A DNA stretch of 64,000 nucleotides. Origin: Epithemia pelagica. Taxonomy: Eukaryota > Bacillariophyta > Bacillariophyceae > Surirellales > Surirellaceae. This document shows positions 1-10,522 of the stretch, piece by piece; position 1 is the first letter of the stretch, and the number at the start of each line of letters is the position of its first letter. Under the pieces are notes generated by a model. The model searched no databases and had not been told where the DNA came from. It saw only the letters and a program-made list of their open reading frames with translations. Position numbers and translations under genes: made by a program. The DNA lies in contig OX337237.1 of NCBI GenBank assembly GCA_946965045.2, forward strand, positions 1,798,001-1,862,000. Reading direction: 5' to 3'.

Positions 1-245
1 ATAGTCTTCCACCATGCCGTTGATGTATGGATCCAACGACACATCCGACATCTCATCATCATTCGTCTGCTTAACAGCAGGAATGAACATACACTACATA
101 GCTAGGCTAGAATCGTCTAGAAATACCCTTAAAAAATGGGCAACCAGGAATCTACATCTCTCAGTTACTGTCAAATCAGTTTTGCTGACGTTGCATTCGC
201 GACTCACTTAGATTCACGATTTTCTCACTCCCACGTAACTTCGCG
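1..245. other. no gene seen
   Basis: I see no supported gene, repeat or RNA in this edge segment. Short open frames have no recognisable content. Confidence 0.5.
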
Positions 246-1200
246 ATGACGAACGATGACACTAAGATGGATCGTCGTCGTGGACGAATTGGCAAGTGGG
301 CGACAGGAGATCGTGTGTGTATCAATATTCGTTGGATCCAGCGCTATGACATGTGTATACCTTACCTGTTCCACCATGGAAAGGGTTGTATTTCGTTTAC
401 GGCCATACCAAGCCCCTCCTTGATACAGTTTCATCCACCATACCGAATCGACCAAAAGTCCCTTAAGCGGTCGGTTGGTTCTTGGAACGCCTTTCTGGAT
501 ACAAGGAAGATGGAATCTTTCGTGTCTGGGTGTTTCATCCATACTACGTCCCATTCCTAGCTCGAATGATGTGCTGGATGATTTTGTTTGGCAGCTCTTG
601 ACCAAGAAGGCAAACCAGCAAAAGATTGACAAGGAGAAGAGAATCTACGAAGAGTTTGGTCGGGTCCAGTTTCTTGGCTTTATTTGATGGACCGAAATGG
701 AAGCACCAACGCAAAATGGTTGCTCCTGCATTCAATTCCAGTTTTCTTCAGCATGTTCATGATTGCGTCTTCGGTCGTCTCGAGAAACACTTTTCCTGCA
801 CTACGACAAAGGTCAACAGAATGCAAGCAATGAATGGAGTAAATTTTCTCATCATTTGGATGCGATGGAATGGAGTGCTCGATTGGCTCTGGATGTCATG
901 GGGCTCGCTTCTTTCTCGTATAGTTTTGGTGGAATGGAGTCTTTTACGGGCCATGATAAGAGTAGGCCGCAGAACAACAAGACCATTGCATCGTTGCCAT
1001 ACTTAGATGCAGTGGTTCGCAATCGCTGCGATTGCATTGCCCTGGGTGGGAGGAACGTGTTTCAACCGGATAGGTTTCTTCATGACAGAGAAAGCAGGAA
1101 CCAACAGAGAATGGTTCTTTTCCCATGAGAATCAAGCCTCAAATTGCTCGATAAGGTGGGATGGTGAACGAACAAACAAGTCATTCTCTTATTCCTATTA
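246..1200 (+). pseudogene. cytochrome P450 (CYP4-like) pseudogene
   Basis: Remnants of a cytochrome P450 haem monooxygenase appear in order but in different frames. The C-helix region reads WKHQRKMVAPAFN (about 695-735). A later helix reads ALDVMGLASFSY (about 880-920). A K-helix-like LPYLDAVVR (about 993-1020) is followed within about 30 bases by the meander motif VFQPDRFL (about 1051-1080). A degenerate haem-loop with a cysteine, FFSHENQASNC, sits near 1110-1150. The spacing from C-helix to K-helix is far too short for a P450 of about 500 residues, so the I-helix region is deleted. There are frameshifts near 690, 780 and 1090. The C-helix wording is closest to CYP4-clan enzymes. The family call is firm enough; substrate and subfamily cannot be given. 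Confidence that it is dead is high. Confidence 0.65.
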
Positions 1201-1263
1201 ATTTGACGCAATAGTACTGCTATGGGAATTCACACGTTGCAACGGGCAACTCGAATGTTTGGC

Positions 1264-1656
1264 CTATGTCTGGACAAGATGCGCCTTAAAAAATTCTGTC
1301 TTCGGTTCAAAGAAAAGGGGACCATTGCTCCACCCGACCACTTTCTTGAGTTTTTCCACCAGAGCTCCCCGAAATTTTTCAATGGGCTGTAAGTCACTGC
1401 GCATGATTTTACCATCAATGGCTGGAGACCGATCGACCCCCACTTGTTTCATTCGCTTGTTCAATTTTTTGCTCACATCTGCCTTTTCAACAAGGTTCAA
1501 TCTTTTTTCCTATCAATTTCGTTTGACTCGTTAGTCTTTTCGTCGAATGTTTTTTCAAGCTTTGAACGAAGTGTCTCTGAGGCTTTCCGGTGAGTTGCTC
1601 CTCATTAGCTTTTCGTTGTCTCCCACTTGCAAGCTCCTCATCCTTTGCCTTTTCAA
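1264..1656 (-). pseudogene. frameshifted C-terminal remnant of the upstream hAT-like gene
   Basis: Just downstream of the stop at 1657 (minus strand) the coding texture continues in other frames. One stretch reads MDVIEKAKDEELASGRQRK (about 1670-1600). A charged, coiled-coil-like stretch of about 78 residues, with KADVSKKLNKRMKQ near its start, spans 1264-1500. The first runs directly on from the preceding gene after a one-base frame change. I infer that the original protein was longer at its C terminus and has been shifted into an early stop. No domain is recognised. Confidence 0.35.
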
Positions 1657-4239
1657 TCACATCCATAGCAGTGAGTATGTGTGACTTGCTCGCAGGGCAC
1701 CTGTTGGACTGGTTTTCAGTACTGAAGACGCTTCTGACTCATTGACTTTTCGCGATGCTCTCTTGTTAATGGTAGATCGTGCTAAAACTACTAGGACACT
1801 TTGGATGCCTTGTCCACGTCCTTGGGTTGCCACTATGGATGATTCACAAATGCAAGCTTCAATGTAATGTGTCGAACTCATCAATGGAAGAACATGGGTC
1901 AGTATCCAGTCTCGGAGCTGCTTCATGTCTGAGTCATGATTTGTCACTGTGTCATCCCAGAGTCCCTGGCAGTTCTCAACATCTGCAAGCTTTGTCAATG
2001 CATTCTTGTGGGTCTTGAGCCACTCGAGTGCAAGTACCGACTCTTGCTTGCACAGAGTCGATACGTAGTTGATGTAGAAGCTCATGGGAATGACCTTCCC
2101 ATCAAGAAACTCCTCAGGGTGTACACTTGATGGGTCCCAAGAGTCCGTGCTGGATGGGACTGTTCCCTTCACAAGCCATCCTGCCAATGCTTGGACTGGC
2201 TTTTTTGATCCCCCAATGGCACACAAGACAAGCGGAGCTGTGACCCATCGACTGAAATGCTTTTCAGCATTGTCCACAAAGGCCTTGAAAAAATAATCAA
2301 CCTTCTTGTATTGAATTGTGGTTGTAAAATTGTTGAACGATCGATTGGTGTAGGTAGTAGATCTCATAGAGCAAATTTCTGGTTCTTTTGTTGCTACCAT
2401 TTGTTCCGCCGCATCTGCAACTTTTGTTCGGAAATTGGCGTATTCCTCCATAGTCCGCCACTCAGCTTGGTGCTTCTTGAGTTTCTGTCGGAACAGAAAC
2501 CAATGCTCCAGCATAGGCCAACTCCTGTGTGCCCAGCAACGTGCCAACTCATCCGGCTCTTGTAGCCAGTGCCATGCTGGGAAAAACAATGTTGTCGCAA
2601 ACACTCTGATGAATTCTCCATCGAGAAGAATTTCATTCTCTTGGAGCATGGCGTAAACATCCGAACCACAGAGCAAAGCAAGCTTGAGCTTTTTGACCCA
2701 TGTGCCAAGATGCTTGGCTAAGTTACACCAACCTTGACTATTCTGAAGGACGTGAACAGTTGCGACAGGGAAATTCCACCATCTATTCGTAGTCGGTCGC
2801 CCAATCTTCTTTATAACAATCTTCTCTTCGATAGGTGAACCATTAGCAAGCTTCCACATATCATAAAATTCTTCTTTACAGCATTGTTGCATACTCCAGC
2901 AATCATACAATAGCTGGGAAAGATTGCGCTTACTGATACCAACAGATCCTTCTCCACCAAAGGCTGCCTTGATCCCATTCTCAAATGGTCGTTGAAGCGC
3001 GTGAAGCAAACAACCAACAACCATATAGACAGACTTGTCATTCATAAGCCCCAGAGATTCTAGAGACTTAGCCAAGTCAACCAAGACACCACCACCTGCA
3101 GAGTCAGTGGATTGTCCGTCAAAACCTGTTACAACATTATTGAGTTTCTGTTTCAAAGACACTTGAATGGCACACGCAACGTCATTTGTCGAACTTCCCA
3201 AACAGTCGTAATCAACACAAACCCACTTGACGAGCATTTCTTGTGTGCACCACCAAGAAACAACTTTTGAAAGATGATCCACGCCCTTTTTGTTGCCCTT
3301 GTCGCACCCAAGGAAAACGGCAGCTGCCATCCGTAACTCTTTTTGAAGGGCAAGTAGACACGAAGCCCCACAGCTTCGAATACAGTCATGGACAGTGTTG
3401 GGGGATGGTGCAGATGCAACCACTTCCTCCAAGCTGAACATGTGTTGTACCCCTGCTTGGGAAACAAGAGCAGCACGAAGCATCCCACCCATGCGTGGAA
3501 AGGCATAGGTGCTAATAGCAGGGGCACATGCGATGGCTGCTCCTGTCAGAAACTTGGTTTCTTCTGTTAGCTTTTGGGCAGGCTTGGAAAGGGCTTTATG
3601 CAGTTTACGAAAGGAAGCTGCCTCTTGTTGAAGTTTCTTCAAATAGATCAGATTTATGACCCTTGCCCCATTTGGGATTTCATATTGAGCACCACCATAT
3701 ATTTCCTCATGCATGTACCTTCTGTTATTTTTCTTGTCGGCTGGATCGACTGGCACACCAACATGAACTCTCTCATCTTCTTCTAGTGGTAGGAGCTCCC
3801 CCTCTTCACTCTCTTCAGTCTCAGTAGTACATTGCTGCAGTAGCCTGGGAGATGGCACACAAACATCTGGTGGTGGTTTGTCAGTGAACTCTGTCGGGAT
3901 ATCTTCAGTGTCTTGCCAAAATTGTTCGTCCACACCCACTGGAGAAACGGACTGACAGACTGCCACCTCACCCAGGTGCTCCATTATGAGACTATGAGTT
4001 TCTCTTATATGAAGCTCTCGATGTGACGCAAACTCTGGCTGCCACAGTTCCCGGTACATGTGCTTCTTGCTCGAATGCAGCATGGGTGCTGATCCTGAAA
4101 GACCATGCTTCCCGTAGTATTGCCGAGTTGTGTAAAGCTTACATCCATCACACCAGAGAGAGAGGGACAACAAGAACAACAACAAGAACAACAAGAACAA
4201 GAACAACAAGAACAACAAGAACAAGAACAAGTGAACCAT
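1657..4239 (-). CDS. hAT-like transposase-related protein
   Basis: An open frame of 860 codons. The first 25 or so residues are Leu/Phe-rich only because they translate a GTT-type microsatellite, so the true start is probably inside, near the CDGC motif or later; I could not fix it. A CxxC plus His-rich segment (about residues 30-60) looks like an N-terminal zinc finger. The core has features of hAT-superfamily DDE transposases: an acidic residue in FLGCDKGNKKG (about 310), GFDGQSTDSAGGG (about 375), a CxxH motif in GCLLHALQ (about 408) and the RW motif in TNRWWNFP (about 485). These enzymes cut and paste DNA in the nucleus. I see no terminal inverted repeats or target duplication nearby. Several cellular transposase-derived proteins share these motifs, so domestication is possible. 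The C terminus seems clipped by a frameshift. Superfamily call moderate. Confidence 0.5.
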   Translation of the reverse strand: MVHLFLFLLFLLFLFLLFLLLFLLSLSLWCDGCKLYTTRQYYGKHGLSGSAPMLHSSKKHMYRELWQPEFASHRELHIRETHSLIMEHLGEVAVCQSVSPVGVDEQFWQDTEDIPTEFTDKPPPDVCVPSPRLLQQCTTETEESEEGELLPLEEDERVHVGVPVDPADKKNNRRYMHEEIYGGAQYEIPNGARVINLIYLKKLQQEAASFRKLHKALSKPAQKLTEETKFLTGAAIACAPAISTYAFPRMGGMLRAALVSQAGVQHMFSLEEVVASAPSPNTVHDCIRSCGASCLLALQKELRMAAAVFLGCDKGNKKGVDHLSKVVSWWCTQEMLVKWVCVDYDCLGSSTNDVACAIQVSLKQKLNNVVTGFDGQSTDSAGGGVLVDLAKSLESLGLMNDKSVYMVVGCLLHALQRPFENGIKAAFGGEGSVGISKRNLSQLLYDCWSMQQCCKEEFYDMWKLANGSPIEEKIVIKKIGRPTTNRWWNFPVATVHVLQNSQGWCNLAKHLGTWVKKLKLALLCGSDVYAMLQENEILLDGEFIRVFATTLFFPAWHWLQEPDELARCWAHRSWPMLEHWFLFRQKLKKHQAEWRTMEEYANFRTKVADAAEQMVATKEPEICSMRSTTYTNRSFNNFTTTIQYKKVDYFFKAFVDNAEKHFSRWVTAPLVLCAIGGSKKPVQALAGWLVKGTVPSSTDSWDPSSVHPEEFLDGKVIPMSFYINYVSTLCKQESVLALEWLKTHKNALTKLADVENCQGLWDDTVTNHDSDMKQLRDWILTHVLPLMSSTHYIEACICESSIVATQGRGQGIQSVLVVLARSTINKRASRKVNESEASSVLKTSPTGALRASHTYSLLWM
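4167..4231. repeat. AAC/AAG-type trinucleotide microsatellite
   Basis: An imperfect array of acaaca/agaaca units. It keeps frames open on both strands, which explains the low-complexity N terminus of the gene above and several spurious ORFs. Confidence 0.85.
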
Positions 4240-4375
4240 GAGAAGGCATCTCTTATTGTCGTCGTCACTGTCGTTTCTTTTTTGTGGTGGTCTTCTTTCT
4301 CATTACTCGTCGTCACCCATGGTAACCTTATACATTTACAATCTTCGTGGGGCACCTTAACTAGGTATTATCCCT

Positions 4376-4746
4376 AGCTTCTTGTGTATCGTTGTCTAGC
4401 TCTTGAATCTTGCTAACAACGGTAGCTTGAGATCTGCGACCATCTTCAGTGGGGTCGGTAAGAAAGGTGCAACCGAGGAGTTCTGTTCTGGTCAATGGTA
4501 AAAAAACTGGTGGTGGGGGACATCCATCCGACTCAAAATCTCGGAAATGGACTATTTCTTGAATGGTCTTCTAAGAATTCTCCCCTTCGAATGGATCAAG
4601 CTGACAGTTACGCTCTGATTTGTTGAGAGCAGAACACACCGCGGAGCGATGTACGATGCGTTGGGTATCATCGCTAAGGATTTGGAATGTCCACTTTCCA
4701 CCTGGATCCGACTTGTCCTTGGAGGATCTCGACAATAAGGTCAAAG
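4376..4746 (-). pseudogene. copia pol fragment (integrase/RT linker)
   Basis: The minus strand reads KWTFQILSDDTQRIVHRSAV, then after one stop ELLGCTFL and a DPTEDG segment. This is the stretch between integrase and reverse transcriptase that also occurs in Copia-A (compare FTWKILSADNHILYRSAV there). Only about 120 residues survive. It lies immediately downstream of the split gene at 4850-6196 and has no LTR that I can see. It is a truncated, inactive copy. Confidence 0.6.
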
Positions 4747-4849
4747 TCGGATTCACAAACTGTCTTCGAAAGTCACTTTGATCGAAAAAGAAGGTGTCCA
4801 ACTCTGCCTTCACCTCAGACTGCACCGCCGTCTTCCTCAATTCGACGTT

Positions 4850-6196
4850 TCACTCAACGACCTCCAGCCTCGTCACCATCTCAGGAGCAATTGACTGAGA
4901 GCCAAAGTGTTTCTCCACAAAATCCTGCATGGAGTGCATGGTTGCAGTGCAGTGCTGCAGAACCGAGAACGCCAAATCTGTCCCAAACTCTTCTGGACGA
5001 CGACCCAACAACGAATGAAGGACTGACAGTTGACAACCATCCCGCAAGTGGTTGACATTCCTGACCAAATTACTCAACACCCCGGCTTGTAGAACTTTGA
5101 CAGACGGAGTGGGCTGCTGAGAACCAATATCCAACGGAACTTCCTTCCATGAAATGGAGGAGCGCCCAACTGGAGTCTTTAGGCCCGCTTCCCACCATTT
5201 CATCAATATCCATAACGTCTTCATCACTGTCGCTGGTTGAAACCATTTCAACCTTCACACGCTTGCTAGACTTGGGAGTCATAGCCGCAAACTTAACCTC
5301 CGCTATAGTATTCGCTATGACCTTAGCTGCGATTGTAGGACTAACCACATCCCCCGCCTCGGACGCGACTTGTCGCAAGGATGCGAATGTTGCCTGCCAA
5401 CTCTCGAGAGATCGCGGACTCAACTCCAGTTTGCTCAACTCGACATCCCGAACACACGAAGCCGGAAGAACAGGTTGACAGAAGACGGTATCGGCAGCAT
5501 CAGCGTTGGAAGAAACGCTACCGCCTCGGATGAAGACACACGCGGAATCATCCCCCACCAAAGAAGCCCAGTCTTGCTTGCGGGCCGAATGCGACGCCAC
5601 AGAACAGTCGGGAAACGAACAATACCGTAGATGACAACCCCACAGAACGAGAAGAATCCGGAGTACTCCCCCACTCAAACATCACAAAAACGATGACAAG
5701 GATGAAGTGGATGGCACAGTCGAACAGGGAGAAACGAAAAAACCAAAGCAAAAGAAGCAGAATCCACAGAACCGTTGGGTGAATGGGTGATCAAATCCTT
5801 GATCACTGTGTGAACCTCCTTCTTTCCAACAATTTATAATTGCTGAACTTTTGTTGGGACGGTCATTTCCATGACTGTCCCAACGAACTCTCTCAACCTG
5901 AGTACTCGTTGGGATCAATGTCTTCTCGTCTACGTTCGTTCGTTGGCCCCTTCTTGACCGGAGCGCTACGATGTGAAGGCAAAGTGCAGCCACTTTGGCT
6001 CGGGTATTCACATTCATCAGGTCATGCAAAGGCCAGACCAAATGCATCTCTATGCCCAACAGAAATTGGGTGGCCGACCGATCATAAATTTCAGCAAGAC
6101 GACGCTGTGCTTCGGGACTTGTGTCGGCGATCCACCTCGAAGTGTAGGGCTTTCGCGAGTTGATTGTCGGGGATCGGGCCGGACTGCCCGGTGCTA
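4850..6196 (-). pseudogene. 3' part of a decayed gene split by Copia-A
   Basis: This is the downstream part of a gene whose upstream part lies at 14152-14912. Next to the Copia-A insertion it reads STGQSGPIPDNQLAKALHFE, then shifts frame into SPEAQRRLAEIYDRSATQFL and GIEMHLVWPL. Further on come an uncertain hydrophobic stretch and a Ser/Asp-rich segment with SDSDEDVMDIDE (about 5200), then RDGCQLSVLHSLLGRRPEEF (about 5040-4960). The pattern KALH-E-VD followed some 30 residues later by F-LGI-M-LV resembles a multicopy diatom family of unknown function that I recall but cannot verify. At least three frameshifts mark it as dead. It may have been Gag-like or a cellular gene. Confidence 0.45.
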
Positions 6197-6201
6197 ATCG
6201 T
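6197..6201. other. target-site duplication of Copia-A (ATCGT), left
   Basis: ATCGT directly flanks the LTR end here and again at 14147-14151. Five bases is the usual length for copia integrases. The two bases just outside this copy (TA) also precede the same pentamer inside the element at 13624-13630, so chance similarity to the target should be kept in mind. Confidence 0.7.
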
Positions 6202-6967
6202 TAGTAGAATTCCGTCAGTACACGCTCTAGAAGAGCCACAATCGATTACCAACTGATACCAAGGTTCTCCACGGGTCAGAGAACAAAGGAAACCCAAGGG
6301 CTCTATCGTAGGGATAGTCAGGACACTGAAGACGTGATGATATGGTGATGTTAATGATTGTGAGCTTACTACTAGGTTTGGTGTGTGAGGTTTCCATTCT
6401 TGTTGTCGATCGTGTGAAATAGGTTCTTGGCGGTGATAGGACTGGAATGGTTGGAGTTGATGTATGTGAGGTATATAACATGTATATGTGCTTGTATATC
6501 ATATACAGCCTCAACGATTCTTGGCTAAAGTTGGTATATGTAGTTTTGTTGGCGCGTCCTTGTTTGCAATCTTGAAATAGTGGGAACGATGATATGGTCT
6601 CGCGTGATCGTGATTCGTGCCTTGTGTACTTAGACCGTTGGGTCGGATACATGATCGCCATGCTCGGATAGTTCTTGCGCGCGTCTTGACGATTTTGGGC
6701 GCGCACGCTTAGGGCATAGGTCAGGCTCGGATGTTCAACGGATGATCGTCCGTTGATGGGATATCAAGACCAAAGTTGATTCTTGATAGCACGCTCGTCA
6801 ATCTGTTCTCACTTTTTGGTATATGCGACCGAAATATAGGTTGAGCTAGCGCAAAGCTAGGTATTTAGTGTGGATGTAGGTGATGTAGGTGATGTTTGAA
6901 GCCACGGGACTCGACTAACCGATGAGGTGCCGAACCTAACCGATGATTTTCGGTGAGAGTTCTACTA
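6202..6967 (-). repeat. Copia-A 3' LTR (full length, 766 bp)
   Basis: It matches 13631-14146 over its length except for a 250-bp segment (about 6364-6613) present only here. Ends are short inverted repeats TAGTAGAA/TTCTACTA. The Pol stop codon is formed by the first three bases of this LTR in element sense. Confidence 0.9.
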
Positions 6968-9900
6968 CTCCCCACAGCTCGTTGGTTCAGCCTTGTCATC
7001 GCTGGATTCGTAGAGATCTTGAACTTCTCCTCTCCAAAACAATAGGGGCTTGAGTAGAGGCCAAATAGTTGCAAACTCCCAATGCTTGCTGAGGATGTCG
7101 GCAGGGTTGGTCTTCCCATCCTTCCAATAGAATGCAACGTATTGCGCTGCTATCGCTTCTCGTACCCGGTGATATGAAAGGAGATGATGTCTCTTGGACA
7201 AGATAGAATGAGGCATTGTTGCGTTAACAACCACAGATCGATTGTCTCCAAACAGATAACTGCGATCCCTGATTGGTACTCCAAGGTAACAAAGTGAATG
7301 CCGTAATTCAGTGATTTGATCGACTGCTGTCCTTGCTGCCACAAATTCTGATCCATATGTTGCCGTTTCCACAGTGCTCTGTCGTTTGCTGTACCAATCA
7401 ATTGGTGTCCCATTCAAGAGATGCAGGATGGCTGTTACAGACTTTCCTGTGATCATGTCGTGCATAAGGTTAGCATCAACATAGTGCGTTGTCGTCACAT
7501 ATCGTCCAAGTGGTTCTGGGCAATCATGAGGGATGTATTCCTTGGCATCTGAATAGACCGTGCGACTCCAATCAAAGTCTTGACTAGGAATGCTTGAGAA
7601 ATCGGGCTCTCCAATTCGGAATCTGATTGCACCATCAGAAAGATTGAAAAGGTATCCATAGATGCGTTTAGCTCTGTTGAGATGTCCCTGTCTTGGAGCT
7701 GCGCGGAACCTGAAAAGGGTCATCGTAGCAGTAAAAACATCAAAGCGACCAATTGTAATCACCCACTGAAGCTGTCCAATCAAGGTCTGGAAGTGCTGTG
7801 TACCTTCTTCATCAAGGAGTTTGGTGTCGTCCAATTCCGGGTGATCACCAGCAATGAGAGGGGTTTTAGCCTTCTTGGGTTTCTCTTTGAAGATACGTTC
7901 GAAGGTGTCCATCATTTTGCTAATGTATCGGCGTGGATCAGAGACTAGGGTTCCGTCAGGGTCCTTGGTGTACCGGCATCCCAGGTGATAGTCAATAGGT
8001 CCATCTCCCTTAAGCTTGAAGTTGTACTTTTCCTTGAAGACTTTGCAAATGTTTCCAGGGTCAGTAGCTATGATGGCTAAGTCATCCACATATACGGCGA
8101 TGTATTCGTAGCAATCCTCCCCAGGTGCTTTCCTCATCCAAATGTCAGGATCTGCCTTGCTTGGTGAGAAACCCATATCGGTGAGGACGTCAAAAAGGAC
8201 ATCATGCCATCGTGCGCCTGAAGATTTGAGACCATAGAGGGCCTTGTAGATGATGAGGATGTGACCTTCTAGCTCCTTGAACTCGGGTCCTGCCACAATA
8301 TATAACTTCTCCCCAGTCAATGCTTCAAGATACGCATTCCCAATGTCTGCTCCCCATACTTCTAGATCGTTCAGAGATCCAAGGAATAAAGCAATTTGTA
8401 GGTTGCAAATAGAAACAACTCCAGAGTAGATTGTTTCCACAGGTTCCTTCGTCAAGTGTCCATCTGCAACAAGTCGTGCCTTGTGCCTACCATCATGTTT
8501 CACATCAAAAACAAGATGCACTCGAATCTTTTGATATCCCTCAGGTGCATTTGATACCTTGCCATTTGTGAAGATGGCCTTCCCATGGTCCTTGAATGTC
8601 TCATATGATTGTATCTGAGACAGTTCCAATTCAGTTGCGTCTTGCCACCTTGTGGTACCATTTTGTTTGTCAAGATTGACAGCCTTGGCGTAATCTCGAG
8701 GGACTTGGAATCCAAACTTATACTTGACTGAGCGACGTACTTGTTTGATCCTTGATTGTTTTGCAGCACGTATCAGGCGTTTACTCGTCTTGACGTAGCG
8801 TTTTAGGTGTTTCCATCCTGGTTCGTTGAGGAGCCCATGCTTCTTTCCATATATGGCAACGGTGATTGGGTCGTCGTTGGCAATAAGGGAGAGTGGTTCA
8901 TAGGTTGTCTCCCCAGTTTCCCAATCCACAAGCAAGTTATACTTACTCCCCTTATAATCCGGGTCGGTTGAAGACAATGGGCCTTGATGTGCAATAACAT
9001 CCCTGAAACGGAACAAATTATCTCCCGAGGTCTGCGCTTGATTGTCCCTCTCAATATACTCCATCAACTGGTTATAAGAGATCATTTCATCAACGTCAGA
9101 ATTTGTCTTGCGGTAGATGTACTTGATGCGTTCTTCTTGCTTGAGTGATTCTTCATTAAGATCTACAACTCGTTTGACAACGCGTGCTCGATGACGCTCC
9201 CCATTTTCTTCAGTGTCGCATAGGAAAGTGCGTCCTATCATGTCTTCGTAATCGATTGTAGGCATTGGTTTGGATGGATCTTCACTTTTACTGCAAATGA
9301 AGACAGTGTCAGCCTGCTTATCAGTGTCATCTTTCGGAGACGTCTCCCCTGAAGGTCGATCCACACGAAGGTTGGGTGTAGTGGAAGCGACACAGCGAAC
9401 AGCGGAACGGTAGAGGATATGGTTGTCAGCAGACAAAATCTTCCATGTAAAAGCATCACCAACGTTGTGAGCAAAACCAACCCAATAGCCAAGTTTCTCA
9501 TCGGTCGAAGAAGGGTAGGGACCAGACGACGGTTCGGAGGGGTCAACACGATAGTAGACTTCATCCCAGAAGGGAAAGAACAGGAGGTGCGAAATGTCGG
9601 GAGGGTGACCGGTGAGAGCCTCAATAGGAGTACGTCCAGAGTGTGCATGTGAAGAAGAATGATTCAATAAGTCACAGACATATTCAAGGCAAAGTAACCA
9701 AACATTGGCCGGGCATCCAGTTGCATTCATGATAGCGTTCGTCATTCGTTTAACGGTCTGATAACGATTCTCGGCTTTGTTCTGATGCTGGTGGTATGGT
9801 TCAGAGCAATACTCCCCGATGAGCAAGGTGCGAAGGATATCCTTAACCTTATGGGAAATGAGAGATGAACCCCCGTCACTAATGAGTGTCTCCATAACAC

Positions 9901-10522
9901 CTCGCATGCGTATATTGTCTTGAAGAGTGTTCACAAATTGCTTGGTAGACTTGATACCGTAAATATCAGTGACAAGAGTATCGCGGCCAACAAAAATTTG
10001 AGCCACCTTTCCACCATGATCAACAGCAGGTGTATCAGAAAAGATCGAATCGGTAGCAACGGGTTCATGACGACGTGGTAGATTCAGGATAGGGTTGCGT
10101 GCCTTGAAATGTTTCTTGAGAGTGTCACAGTCAAAAATCACATTAGCATGTCGTGTAGTATGCTTGAAAGAAGGGACGAAATTGTTTCCAATCATGTTCT
10201 TCCACAAAACGACGATGGACAGATGCATGTTGAAGGGTTGGGTCTTCACCATTAGCATCAGCATAGATAGAGAAATATGTGGTGTTGTCGGGTCCGTGGT
10301 CATAAGGAAGGTCAAGGAGGAGATTGAGATTGCAGACAACACGATCAGTGTACTCCCCATACGTGTCATATGGATAACGTGCCATACTGCCATCGGTCGC
10401 AACCTGATGCCATGTAGTAGAAGCATCATGCTGTGGATCTGAATGAGTATGGTCAAGAACAGAGGGGTCCCAAGTAGATGGCAAAGTAAAGATGATTTGC
10501 GGCAATCGGTCCATGTCATCAT
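6965..10522 (-). CDS. pol: Copia-A Pol: integrase, reverse transcriptase, RNase H
   Basis: A continuous frame of 1185 codons; real Pol sequence begins near residue 120, because the first part overlaps Gag-Pro in another frame. The integrase core has its acidic triad in VATDSIFSDTPAVDHGG (D), ISDGGSSLISH (D) and HQHQNKAENRYQ (E). The reverse transcriptase has the catalytic motif AVYVDDLAIIA and the KALYGLKSSGARWHD segment before it. RNase H ends with FGDNRSVVVNA and NPADILSKHW. Together these copy element RNA to DNA and insert it in the nucleus. The integrase zinc-binding HHCC part usual upstream of the core is not evident. The stop codon lies in the 3' LTR. All catalytic residues I can find are present, so Pol could be active if expressed. 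Confidence 0.9.
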   Translation of the reverse strand: MMTWTDCRKSSLLCHLLGTPLFLTILIQIHSMMLLLHGIRLRPMAVWHVIHMTRMGSTLIVLSAISISSLTFLMTTDPTTPHISLSMLMLMVKTQPFNMHLSIVVLWKNMIGNNFVPSFKHTTRHANVIFDCDTLKKHFKARNPILNLPRRHEPVATDSIFSDTPAVDHGGKVAQIFVGRDTLVTDIYGIKSTKQFVNTLQDNIRMRGVMETLISDGGSSLISHKVKDILRTLLIGEYCSEPYHQHQNKAENRYQTVKRMTNAIMNATGCPANVWLLCLEYVCDLLNHSSSHAHSGRTPIEALTGHPPDISHLLFFPFWDEVYYRVDPSEPSSGPYPSSTDEKLGYWVGFAHNVGDAFTWKILSADNHILYRSAVRCVASTTPNLRVDRPSGETSPKDDTDKQADTVFICSKSEDPSKPMPTIDYEDMIGRTFLCDTEENGERHRARVVKRVVDLNEESLKQEERIKYIYRKTNSDVDEMISYNQLMEYIERDNQAQTSGDNLFRFRDVIAHQGPLSSTDPDYKGSKYNLLVDWETGETTYEPLSLIANDDPITVAIYGKKHGLLNEPGWKHLKRYVKTSKRLIRAAKQSRIKQVRRSVKYKFGFQVPRDYAKAVNLDKQNGTTRWQDATELELSQIQSYETFKDHGKAIFTNGKVSNAPEGYQKIRVHLVFDVKHDGRHKARLVADGHLTKEPVETIYSGVVSICNLQIALFLGSLNDLEVWGADIGNAYLEALTGEKLYIVAGPEFKELEGHILIIYKALYGLKSSGARWHDVLFDVLTDMGFSPSKADPDIWMRKAPGEDCYEYIAVYVDDLAIIATDPGNICKVFKEKYNFKLKGDGPIDYHLGCRYTKDPDGTLVSDPRRYISKMMDTFERIFKEKPKKAKTPLIAGDHPELDDTKLLDEEGTQHFQTLIGQLQWVITIGRFDVFTATMTLFRFRAAPRQGHLNRAKRIYGYLFNLSDGAIRFRIGEPDFSSIPSQDFDWSRTVYSDAKEYIPHDCPEPLGRYVTTTHYVDANLMHDMITGKSVTAILHLLNGTPIDWYSKRQSTVETATYGSEFVAARTAVDQITELRHSLCYLGVPIRDRSYLFGDNRSVVVNATMPHSILSKRHHLLSYHRVREAIAAQYVAFYWKDGKTNPADILSKHWEFATIWPLLKPLLFWRGEVQDLYESSDDKAEPTSCGE
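6968..6978 (-). promoter_or_regulatory. polypurine tract of Copia-A
   Basis: In element sense GTGGGGAG lies directly before the 3' LTR, the position where plus-strand DNA synthesis is primed in LTR retrotransposons. Confidence 0.6.

Noticed and set aside
4005-4377. Overlapping ORFs rich in Cys or Thr/Arg on both strands
   Set aside because: They are frame shadows of the AAC/AAG microsatellite.
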